NCBI GenBank assembly: GCA_014058105.1
Contig: JACGCM010000012.1
Location: 930,001-994,000, forward strand
Direction: 5' to 3'
DNA from: Kingdonia uniflora
Lineage: Eukaryota; Streptophyta; Magnoliopsida; Ranunculales; Circaeasteraceae
Length of the DNA stretch: 64,000 bases
This document shows positions 46,509 through 54,796 of the stretch, one piece after another; the stretch's first letter is position 1; the number at the start of each line of letters is the position of its first letter. The translations under genes and the position numbers were made by a program. A model generated the notes under the pieces. The model made no database searches. It worked only from the letters and a program-made list of their open reading frames with translations, and was not told where the DNA came from.

Positions 46509-46654
46509 TGGCTTCCTCGAGTGGGAATTCTTCGGGTTCTACCGGTTCCGAGGAGGACCCTAAGCTTATGCTTGACGAAAGAAAGCACAGGAGAATGCAA
46601 TCTAAGCGAGAATCCGCGAGGTGATCGAGGCAGAGAAAGCAAAAGCACTTGGGT
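46509..46654 (+). pseudogene. S1-type bZIP transcription factor, 5' fragment
   Basis: From ATG 46509: MASSSGNSSGSTGSEEDPKL, then LDERKHRRMQSKRESAR, a stop (46620) and SRQRKQKHLGGL. This is the N-terminus and basic region of an S1-group bZIP (bZIP11/2/44/53 type), which binds ACGT-core DNA as a dimer. The invariant Asn of the basic region (N-x7-R) is Lys here and one Arg codon is a stop. The leucine zipper is absent; the sequence turns to noncoding after about 46650. It is a captured gene piece inside the hAT element. Confidence 0.75.
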
Positions 46655-47270
46655 GGTTTAACATTCAGATTCTTACAAGCATGAACATCACTACTCAGCC
46701 TTTTCTTTAATTTAGAGTTTTGGGTGGTTTTATAAAAATATTGATTTAATTTGAGGCTCTGTTTTGGGTGTTCTAAATTTCTAATATTTGAAAACCGAAT
46801 TGAAAAACCGAACTGAAACTGGACCGACCGGTTTGGTTTTGGGCCGGTTATTTATTAGTCCGGTTCGGTTTCGGTTCCCTGTTATGAAAAACTGGGTGTA
46901 TCCGGTTTGGTTCGCGGTTTAGGGCCAAAACTGGACCGAACCGGACCGTGTACAGCCCTAAGTAGTATGTTGATGGAAGAACGTACATATTGTATAACCA
47001 GTAACGGCCCATGATCCCTAGATATCGGGACTTTGTATTGACGACGTAAAAGACGATGTCCAGTATCACTGGCCCTAAGGTGATAGGGAGCACAATCTTC
47101 CCCACGGGTCCTTCCTTGGACCCGTTGAAACCACAGACATCAACGTCGCTGGGATAAACCTTATCGGCCTGACCCATCTAGTCGATCGTGCTTTAAAAAA
47201 GGAGTTTAATGGTGCTGCCCGTGTCGACCATCATCGTATGAAGCACCATGTTCTACATTTTCAACATGAT

Positions 47271-47885
47271 TACCAAGGCATCATAGTAAGGATAGTTGAC
47301 ATGCCGAATGTTGCAGTCGTCGAAAGAGATTCCAGTTCGCTTAGAGCTGGATACTGGGATTAAACGAGCTTTTTTATCCTACATAGATAGATCATGACAT
47401 TGGGAGACACGCCTTCACTTGCTTCTGTTCGACTCTTGATGACCTGGGTCTCCACAATATGGCAAAGGGAGATATGGTACAAATACTTTTTAGTCGCGGA
47501 CTCCTCAGTTTGCATAGTTACAGTGGGGTTTTTGTAACTCCCGTTCTTATAACTCTCCACATCCACTATGTATTCGTGCATTCGCCATCTGCGATGATAT
47601 ACTCCAACAACCGTTACAGGGCAAAACATTGCTCTATTTCATGATATCGGACCTTATGGTGGATCCAGTACGGTTGTTCTCGATCGGCTGTAGGTACTGT
47701 GCATTTCAGAAGAATTTGTCCTTCTGCAATATGGGATATATGTTAGTGATAGTCACATTTATCATCGGAAGGAAAGGGCGAGGAAAGTTACTTCCCTTCC
47801 AAGGTCACTCGTCATTGGATATGGCTCTTTTTTTATCTCCACCTTGGTCTGATGTCCGATTAAAATTGGAATTGTTTGGCTGATC
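47271..47885 (-). pseudogene. Tat element gag-protease linker
   Basis: Minus-strand sequence between capsid and protease. ORF 47360-47629 has no sharp motif. In Tat elements this is the linker with zinc knuckle(s); I cannot place an intact CCHC. Stops in all frames. Confidence 0.4.
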
Positions 47886-48620
47886 TCAAGCTGTCAACGT
47901 TGATTTTTGAGGTTGCTGTCTGTCGGACACCATCCGTTCTAGGTCAATGTATTCGTTGACCTTTTTGATCATGTCCTCCAATGTGGTTGGTTTGTTGAGG
48001 ATGAGGTACTCCTTTACTCGGCCATCGACTAGTAAGGTATTGGTGAAAGCAGAAATAGTGGTCTTCTGGTCAAGTTGATCCACTTTCTGAGTTAATTCCA
48101 TGAACTTTTTGGTAAACGCCTCGAGCTTTTCTTCTGGCATCTGTTTTAGGCTGAACATATAATACAAGTTCTCTTCCTTATCTCTGTTGTGCGAGTAGTT
48201 CATGACGAAGAGCTCGCATAACTATTCGAAAGTTGTGATAGACCCTTCAGGCAGTGTGTGGAACCAACGTAAGGGTTCGCCTGATAGGCTAGTAGGAAAG
48301 AGCCGGCATAGAATGTGGTTGGATGTGGAATACAGGCCTAGAACGCCTTGGAACTCTTGAACGTGCTCCACTGGATCAGTCTTTTTGTACTATCAATCTT
48401 TGGAGTGTGAAACCCGGTAGGGACCTCACCATCCAAGAGCTCTTGGGCGATCGGCCTCTTCTGTAACCTGTTGTGGATCCCTTTTGTCTGGGTATGGGCT
48501 TTGAGCAATATTTTGATCTGATTTTTGACATGCTCCTGTGTGACATATTGACAGGCTGTAATGGTTGGTCGTGTGACGCGCCCTTCTCCAGGGTTGTGGT
48601 CACCACTCCCTTCACTTAGA
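47886..48620 (-). pseudogene. Tat element gag
   Basis: 47886-48203: NLYYMFSLKQMPEEKLEAFT, FMELTQKVDQLDQKTTISAF, LLVDGRVKEYLILNKPTTLE, DMIKKVNEYIDLERM, the retrotransposon gag domain of Tat elements (L..I.Q...E.l..F..RF). Continuing right with breaks: 48203-48350 reads WFHTLPEGSITTFE-like, the usual 'W...L..gSI.sW..L' capsid block. Truncated by stops. Confidence 0.75.
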
Positions 48621-49069
48621 CGTTCCTTCCCTGGGACTCAAAATCTTCGAGGTAGATTTTTAGTCTGGCTCTCGCTAGGTTGCCAACTACTTCCTGTTGG
48701 ATCTCCTGGATCGGGGGGGATCCATATCCTGTTATTGACGGTTAGATCGAAGCGCACCTCCCGCGTGAACGCCCTTCGTAGGAGGCCCTATTCTGTCATG
48801 GACGAAAATCTGTGACCCCTCAGGTAGTACGGCCTTGTTCTTCTGTGCGGCAACCTGCTAACCTTGTAAGATTTTTAGTACGCCTTGGACACTCGCGAGT
48901 TGTTGTTTTAGGGCTGCGCGTCATTCTATTTCTGAGTTTAGAGTGGCCCTCAGATCTGCTAAAATTGCATTCTCTTCCACCTGGACGATCGGCGCACTTT
49001 GACCCGGAGGCGACATTTTAAGAAAAAGGTGATTAGTGGCATTTGAGATAATGGGTTTGAGAATTTTGA
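48621..49069 (-). other. Tat element 5' leader and gag start
   Basis: Between the primer-binding site and the gag capsid. A minus-strand ATG at about 49016 (GAAAATGTCGCCTCCGGGTC) fits a gag start. The reading is short and broken. Confidence 0.4.
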
Positions 49070-49087
49070 TTCCCATAGACGACACCA
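49070..49087 (-). other. Tat element primer-binding site
   Basis: Minus strand TGGTGTCGTCTATGGGAA, two bases after the 5' LTR. Confidence 0.65.
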
Positions 49088-49089
49088 AA

Positions 49090-49825
49090 TGTAATAGCCT
49101 AATTCCGATATGCGGACTTAACCTTTACACCAAATGTATTTAGAACGTTCAAGAATAACAGACAATAGACAACAAGACGATTTTAGCGTGGAAAACCCCT
49201 GAATGGGTTAAAAACCACGACCTCTCCTGAGGATTTTGAGAAAGCGTTGATCTTATTCCGATTGCTAGTCTTTTACAATGAACGTCTTGAGAATATAAGA
49301 CGATAGGATATAAACTTTTCTACGGAGAGTGTTCCGTCCGTCATCTGCAGTTCTCCAGATCTTTTTATAGGTCTCATATTATGACCGTTTGAAGACCATA
49401 AAGTCCCTTAATGATGGATGTTACAAAATGAGTGTGAAATATTCTTTGACCAGGTTGTGTAACGTTTCGGCCTTTGCTGTTGTACAACGGCTCTATTGTT
49501 GGTTGTGTATCTTGCGCAGGTCAAACTTCTGTTGTAGAGGTCGAAAGTGATATCTCAAACTGGGGAAAGTATGGTGACGTCTTTAGTAGTGTTTCCTGTA
49601 TGCTGATGAAATCGAGGGTGAGGCTTAAGCCCGAGGTACAAAATAAACTATTACAAGACGGCTCTCAACCACTAACATGAGTATTGTTAGAGATTAGTGG
49701 TATTGGTTGAGAAACTCATTTTGTATGTGGTTGTGATTGTGCCATGTGCTCTGTTGCTAAGGTCAAAAGTTCGTCTGCAGCTCGGAGATGAAGCATGAGG
49801 TTGTAATGCGGAATAAGCCACTACA
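49090..49825 (-). repeat. Tat element 5' LTR (736 bp)
   Basis: Plus-strand ends TGTAATAGCC...AAGCCACTACA; direct repeat of 33752-34543. Confidence 0.88.
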
Positions 49826-50560
49826 CTGCATGGATCTTCCTAAAGGAAAGATTACTAGTAACACTTGTTCTTACTTTTTTTTTTTCAAGGAAGAATTTAT
49901 GTTATTAAATCTTCCAAGTATGAGCTCTCATCCAAATCTGGCAAAGTTGATTGGATACTGCCGTGAAGATGGAACACTTGCACTGGTTTACGAGCTTGAT
50001 TCTCTGAGTACATTGCAAAGGAGACTACAAGATGGTATTTTATTTTCTTTCTTTCATGAATGATGCGATGATTTTGTAATAATGATAGAATATGCAAAGG
50101 AGACTACAAGATGGTATTTTATTTTCTTTCTTTCATAAATGAGGTGATGATTTTGTAATAATGATAGAATATGCTTTGATTAAACTTTTTTGGTCCCTTA
50201 GTAAGCTTTACTTGGGCCCAAAGAATAAAAGTAGCTCGTGGAATAGCAAAAACACTTGAACATTTGCACAGCCAAAATCCTCCGTTTATAATCCGTAATC
50301 TTGACCCATATAACATAATACTTGACGAGGTATGTAGTTGGTGTCTTCCATACTCCAGAGCATCAACTAATGATTTTATAGTGCATATTGTCACACAATC
50401 ACTTCATCATCCTTAATTTTGTTGTTTGATTAGGGTTTCAAGGCGAAATTGTTTGACTTTGCATTGGGGACTGGTGAATCATTTGCTGATAGGATTACTG
50501 GCTATTGTCCTTTTTATGGTGCTGGTGTCTACATGGATGCGTTAGCCGGTGGTATGTCAA
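49826..50560 (+). pseudogene. K3: kinase-like gene, middle exons
   Basis: Begins with CMDLPKGK at the Tat insertion site (possibly the tail of another copy), then after a T-rich stretch EEFMLLNLPSMSSHPNLAKL, IGYCREDGTLALVYELDSLS, TLQRRLQDG (exon to 50034). Exon 3 (about 50207-50329): FTWAQRIKVARGIAKTLEHL, PPFIIRNLDPYNIILDE, with a GTATG donor. Exon 4 (about 50434-50550): GFKAKLFDFALGTGESFADR, YCPFYGAGVYMDALAG, GTATG donor. These exons have no stop. Catalytic HRD is IRN and DFG is DFA, so this family looks like a pseudokinase even where intact. It is the best-preserved of the three copies. Confidence 0.7.
50015..50172 (+). repeat. 79-bp tandem duplication of a splice donor in K3
   Basis: GCAAAGGAGACTACAAGATG followed by GTATTTTATTTTC is present at 50015 and again at 50094. 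Each copy contains the end of exon 2 and its donor. The copies differ at four or so positions. Confidence 0.85.
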
Positions 50561-51227
50561 TTTCCTACCACTAAGATATTGGATTCTTTTGGTATTTCCC
50601 ATTCCTCTCTTATTTCATTTGTCCTGAGTCCTGAATTACATGTCAATTGGATATTGAATTTTCTTAATCCTTTCCATATTTGCTGTATACACTCTTTGTT
50701 CAGTTTAATTACCACATCATATGCACTTCTTATCCCCGATTCTTCAGAAGTTGTGTTATCGGGTGAATTAACATGAGACAGTTGGAGTGAAGAGGTAAAA
50801 GTACAGGGACGGCCAACCTTACTGTATGAATGTTAAAATCAGAAATTGATACAACACAAGATATCAATATAATTGGAAGGTGACAGATAGAACAAAGTGC
50901 GAGGTTCCCATGGAGACTTTAACAAATATCAGCTCTATGGTAATGCCCATGTAAACGGCCACCAATATGGTCAGTCAAGATAAGGAGAAAATCTACATAC
51001 TATCCCAGAAAATAACATAAAGGCTGCAAGTTAACCATTTGATTATCACAACACCAATGACCTCCAGTTACTTCATTTGCATAATGTTGCAACATAGCTT
51101 ATTTTATATATTTTATTGAGTCCATTTTCTTAAGATAATGTCTACAGTTAAAAGAAATTTAGGAGTGCGTGTTTGAACATTTCATAGATGCATCTTCTTA
51201 TCTTTCTTTGCAGGTAAAGATCATGGT
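50561..51227 (+). other. K3 intron-like sequence
   Basis: No further kinase exon is recognised. CTTTCTTTGCAG at 51202-51213 would be a good acceptor, but the MULE begins about 15 bp later. Confidence 0.4.
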
Positions 51228-51320
51228 GACTTAAGTCCCGCCGTATAGCAAAAAAGCAATTATAGTCTTTTATTTGACTGAAATTGACCACTGTAATTGA
51301 CCGCAGTTGACCCAGTTGAC
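51228..51320. repeat. MULE left inverted repeat
   Basis: GACTTAAGTCCCGCCGTATAG, GCAATTATAGTCTTTTATTT, TGACCGCAGTTGACCCAGTT: matches the reverse of 62735-62827 at most positions, with small indels. Confidence 0.75.
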
Positions 51321-51847
51321 TGAAATCAACAAATATTAAAGACAAGTTTGCCCTTTTAGAATTTAAATAAAAATAAAAATAAAAAATCAAATAATAAATC
51401 ACAGCCTCGAGATAATTACATGCAGTTATCAGACGATGCCCAACTGTCGACCGTTGGCTCGTCGTTGCGACCAAAACCATTTCTCTATTTCCCTCTCTCC
51501 AATTTGATCCATAAATCGAATCTCTTCCTCTCCAATCTGAGCTTCCCCAAAGCTTGTTGTCTTCCTCTCCAATATGAGCTTCCCCAAAATTAAAATAAAT
51601 TTTCCATTGGAGGTGGTTCTGAAACACAAACAAATGTAATTTAGCACTACTACAAGCTTAGTTACAGTCTTAATTGAAGAAAAAAAAACTTTTAGTCCAT
51701 GAATCAAATTTCATAGAGAAATGACTGAAGCTTATGTTGTTTACAAACAGAGGGGGTTAAGTCTAATATATTTATGGACCGAGGGTGTTTAATTTTGTAC
51801 TTTGTACTTTGTACTGTTTAATGTATGTCCTTTATTCCAAATTGCAG
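51321..51847. other. Noncoding leader side of the GRF ORF
   Basis: C-rich and AT-rich pieces, a (AAAATA) run near 51370, and minus ORFs without motifs (51148-51633). It could be the promoter/leader of the plus-strand GRF ORF. Confidence 0.35.
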
Positions 51848-52366
51848 TGTGTAATGTTGTTACCTACAAGGCCACTCCCCTGACTGTTGCCCTTGGCTAT
51901 ACACCAAATGTAGGCTTCCTCATTGTGATGGCATTAGGAAGCTTATGACTTCATACACGTCAAAGAATTACAACAAAAATATCTCAAGTGTCAACACTTC
52001 GAATTCACTGAATTTTAGTGGTTATCTTATACAAATGTTCAATCTAGAAGTTCTTTTGGGACCTCCTCTGGAAGTGGGTACTTTGGGTGTGGTGGTTCAT
52101 CTTATTGGATTAGAGATTGCCCTTGGAAAGAATCCAAATGTGAAGTGCAAGGTTGTGTTGGAACAAGGATGCTTCTTACTTCTAGGCAAGATCATAGTTA
52201 TGGGAAGAAGTATTTGAAATATTTTACTTGCGGCTATTTCCAGTGGTTGAAGGCTACTTTAGAAGATTTCAGGGAAGGCAAGAATATAAAGCATAATGTG
52301 AAGGTCACTGTGGAGATGGGGCTAGATGAATTCATTAAGAAGTTTAAAATAAAAACAACTATGTAA
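51848..52366 (+). pseudogene. Zinc-knuckle / GRF zinc-finger ORF
   Basis: After an ATTGCAG acceptor-like sequence: CCYLQGHSPDCCPW (degenerate CCHC knuckle), CRLPHCDGIRKLMTSYTSKN (first GRF-like finger), a Ser/Gly linker, YFGCGGSSYWIRDCPWK (second knuckle, with Cys and His each replaced by Tyr), then CEVQGCVGTRMLLTSRQDHS and YLKYFTCGYFQWL, a GRF-type finger with its FQW end, and an acidic/basic tail to the stop at 52364. Frame changes separate the first and second halves. GRF fingers bind single-stranded nucleic acid in topoisomerase III and NEIL3-like proteins. Here the ORF is convergent to a MULE transposase. Confidence 0.55.
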
Positions 52367-52762
52367 AAGAGATATGCGTTTGAAAGCATGAATGTAATGA
52401 TTTGAAAACAAGAATGTATGGGTTATATAGTATACCTCATTCTCTTGCCTTCTTTTTATGTCCTCATAAGCATTTCACCATTCCAAAATCTGCACTTCAT
52501 CACAGAAGCTGCACATACATGTAGAGTTGTTTCACATATAAAAATTCAACACAAAATCTATGCATACAAAATGTCTTCATACAACTAAAATTCAACACAA
52601 AAGCAACGTATTGACAAACTGCAACACAATATATGATTAAACAGTGACATTGTTTCAATATACCCCAAAACATTCACCAATTCATAAATGGCTTTAGCTA
52701 AACCCAAATTACAAAGCAAAGCAAACTAGAAAGAAAAAAAAGCAACAATAAGTTCAAAACCT
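52367..52762. other. Spacer between convergent MULE ORFs
   Basis: AT-rich, no ORF; likely the shared 3' region of the GRF ORF and the transposase. Confidence 0.5.
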
Positions 52763-52983
52763 CTAGTTTTGCCTAGGTGGCTTGAAGGTTCCCTTATAAG
52801 GATTTATTGGAATTTCTGTCCTTAGTAGCATGGGTGGTATTATCAGTGGTGGCGTCTCTTATGATTGTGGAGCTTTTATAAGGATTGAGTTACTCATCCA
52901 CTCATCTACAAACCTTTGGTGATTTGTTTGCATATCTCTTCCCCTGCATCTGCCAGAATTTGATGCACTTGAAACACCTCCAA
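52763..52983 (-). pseudogene. MULE transposase C-terminal tail
   Basis: In frame with the sequence right of Copia-3 when one TCCTT is removed: GGVSSASNSGRCRGRDMQTN, HQRFVDEWMSNSILIKAPQS, a stop, then PPMLLRTEIPINPYKGTFKP and the final stop at 52763-52765. A GR-rich tail after a zinc knuckle is normal for MULE transposases. Confidence 0.65.
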
Positions 52984-52988
52984 TCCTT
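52984..52988. repeat. Target-site duplication TCCTT (left)
   Basis: TCCTT directly before the Copia-3 left LTR; repeated at 59101-59105. Confidence 0.92.
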
Positions 52989-53612
52989 TGTTGGGTGTGA
53001 ACTCGAACTGTGAAGAATGGAATTGTCGAAGTCATTCAAACGAATAAAGGAGTCGTTCGAACGAGATTATTATTTCAAGTTAAAAATTTTGTTATCGAAG
53101 CAGTCATTCGAACGAGCTTAGATGCCATTTAAACGAGCTTGGATGCCGTTCAAACGAGTTGTTATTTTCTAGGGCTAGAAACCAATTATCGTTAAAGTCG
53201 TTCGAATGAGCTTGGAGTCGTTTGAACGAGTTATGTGTAGGTCTACCTTGGATACAATTCTGGGACGTTGAGTTTGTCCCAAGATCCGTTCTACTTGTAT
53301 TTAGTTCCTTAAGTATATAAAGGGGACTTAGTTTATTTATTTAAGCTATCTTTTCTATGTGAGTTTAATTATAGAGACCTGGAATTTGAGAGACTTCATT
53401 AAAGCTTGAGAAACTTGGAGAGATCATTGTAACCTATTTGATTTAGAGGATTGTTCGCAGGGAGTAGTTTTTTATCTATAAAGGTTTTTTACTTTCCTCC
53501 TTTGGGAATTATTGTGTTCTTTATTGTTCTTGTTTGATTGTTTCTCCTGTTAGGCTTATTCCGTGTATCATTCTTATTGTGGAAGAGAGATTAGCTACAT
53601 TGATTCTCAACA
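52989..53612 (+). repeat. Copia-3 left LTR (624 bp)
   Basis: TGTTGGGTGTGAACTCGAAC ... TTGATTCTCAACA. It contains about eight copies of a GTTCGAAC-centred motif in its first 260 bp, a TATATAAAGG promoter at about 53314-53323, and AGGCTTATTCCGTGTATCAT near the end. Confidence 0.9.
53314..53323 (+). promoter_or_regulatory. Copia-3 LTR TATA box
   Basis: GTATATAAAGG after the palindrome cluster; the right LTR has TATTATAAAGG at the same place (about 58801). Confidence 0.55.
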
Positions 53613-53614
53613 AT

Positions 53615-53626
53615 TGGTGTCAGAGC
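53615..53626 (+). other. Copia-3 primer-binding site
   Basis: TGGTGTCAGAGC, two bases after the LTR, one base from the canonical TGGTATCAGAGC. Confidence 0.8.
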
Positions 53627-53776
53627 AAGTATTACAGGGCTTGTGTGGTGAAGAGCGAAGGTCGATTAGGAGAAGTTGAAGATCATGAAGTTCAATCTAA
53701 TTTTGGAATACAGAAGATGTAGATAGAAGATTACCTCTATCAGAAGGATCTCGATTAACCACTGGGTGGAGTTGAG

Positions 53777-54625
53777 ATGAAGCCAACAGATTACGATGCT
53801 GCTAAGTGGGCGCGATTGGATCGCAAGGTGCTTAGAACTATTAGGTTAACGCTGTCATCTCAGATTCTACACATGATCTCCAAAGTTATGACAATGAAGG
53901 GTTTGATGAAGACTTTGTCTGCTGTGTACTCGGAACCGTCTGGGGCAAATAAGGTACATCTTTTACGGTGTTTGTTTACTTTGAAGATGAAGGATAATGG
54001 GAGTGTGCAAGTTCATATCAGTGAGTTCAATACCATTCTTGCTTAACTGGAATCCGTTAAAATCACTTTTACTGATGAGGTGATAGCGTGAACTATTTTA
54101 GGGAAGATTCAAGAGAGTTGGGAAGGGTTCATTACAGCCGTGAGCAATTCATCAGGGAAGGAGACATTAAATTTGATATTATAGTCTCTTTGATTATGAG
54201 TGAAGATAATAGGCATAAAACATTTGAACACTCTTCGAGTTCAAACGGCAGTGTGTTGAATGCTGAGGAAAGAGATAGGTCTTATAAAAAAGGGCTGAAA
54301 TATGGAAGGGGTCGATCACAGTCAAGAGGAAAGTCTAAGCCGCCTGGTGCGTGTTGGACTTGTGAAAAGAAGGGTCACTTCAGGCGAGATTGTAATTCTT
54401 CTTCTAAGAAAAATAATGATGAGGAGAAAGATACAATGAACCTTACTGAGGAGGTTAGTTCTGACGAGGCTTTATTACTTTCGTGTGACGATGTTATCAA
54501 ATCTTGGATAGTTGATTCAGGTGCCTTTTTCCATGCTACTGCAAATGTAGATTTCCTAACTAATATTGTTAAAGGTGACTTTAGTACGGTATTAGGAGAC
54601 AAAAGACTTTTGTGCATCAAACGGG
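53777..54625 (+). pseudogene. Copia-3 gag and protease start
   Basis: ORF 53777-54046 (MKPTDYDAAKWARLDRKVLR, LSAVYSEPSGANKVHLLRCL) and, after a stop and frame change, 54088-54630: RHKTFEHSSSSNGSVLNAEE, CWTCEKKGHFRRDC (intact CCHC knuckle), WIVDSGAFFHAT (protease site, DSGA). Resembles TNT1-94-like polyproteins. TAGGAGACAAAAGACT occurs twice (54593 and 54628), at the junction to the integrase piece, so a deletion between short repeats removed the protease end and integrase N-terminus. Confidence 0.8.
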
Positions 54626-54638
54626 ATTAGGAGACAAA

Positions 54639-54796
54639 AGACTATTCCTAGAACACCGCAATAAAATGGTGTTGCAGAACCCATGAACCGAACAATAAAC
54701 GAAAGAGTAATGAGTATGAGACTCAACTCTGGATTGCCAAAATGTATTTAGGCGGATGCGATTAGTACGGCAGGGTACTTGATTAACAGAGGGACT
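54639..54796 (+). pseudogene. Copia-3 integrase remnant
   Basis: IPRTPQ, a stop, NGVAEPMNRTINERVMSMRL and KCI, a stop, ADAISTAGYLINRG: the TPQQNGVAERMNRT block and following helix of copia integrase. It holds only the third catalytic residue (Glu of VAE). The sequence leaves retroelement homology after INRG. Confidence 0.8.

Larger units (their letters stand above)
45229..46960. mobile_element. Non-autonomous hAT element carrying host-gene pieces
   Basis: Terminal inverted repeats TAGGGTTGTACA (left) and TAGGGCTGTACA (right, reversed), with perfect 8-bp duplications AGTAGTAT at 45221-45228 and 46961-46968: the hAT signature. Subterminal regions hold many CCGGTTCGGTT/AACCGAACCGG motifs on both sides. 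There is no hAT transposase. The interior holds a pyrimidine-rich repeated stretch (45460-45960), a LINE zinc-knuckle fragment and the start of a bZIP gene. Confidence 0.88.
45130..47270 (-). pseudogene. Tat element protease, split by a hAT element
   Basis: Right part (46961-47270): MVDTGSTIKLLF retropepsin site near 47210, then GPVGKIVLPITLGPVILD, TKSRYLGIMGRYWLYNMYVL, PSTYY. Left part (45130-45228): LTLHFEWEGNVYEIKGS. The two join in frame when the hAT and one AGTAGTAT are removed. One frame break lies near 47180. Confidence 0.8.
33752..49825 (-). mobile_element. Tat-like Ty3/gypsy retrotransposon (16 kb)
   Basis: Two LTRs in direct orientation, primer-binding site at the right, minus-strand gag, protease, RT, RNase H and integrase, and an 8-kb region between integrase and 3' LTR that carries plus-strand (antisense) ORFs, as known for Tat-lineage elements. 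The flanks are CTGCC (33747-33751) and CTGCA (49826-49830), a 5-bp duplication with one change. The RT/RNase H region has a large internal deletion, and a hAT element sits in the protease. The element interrupts a kinase-like exon. Confidence 0.88.
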
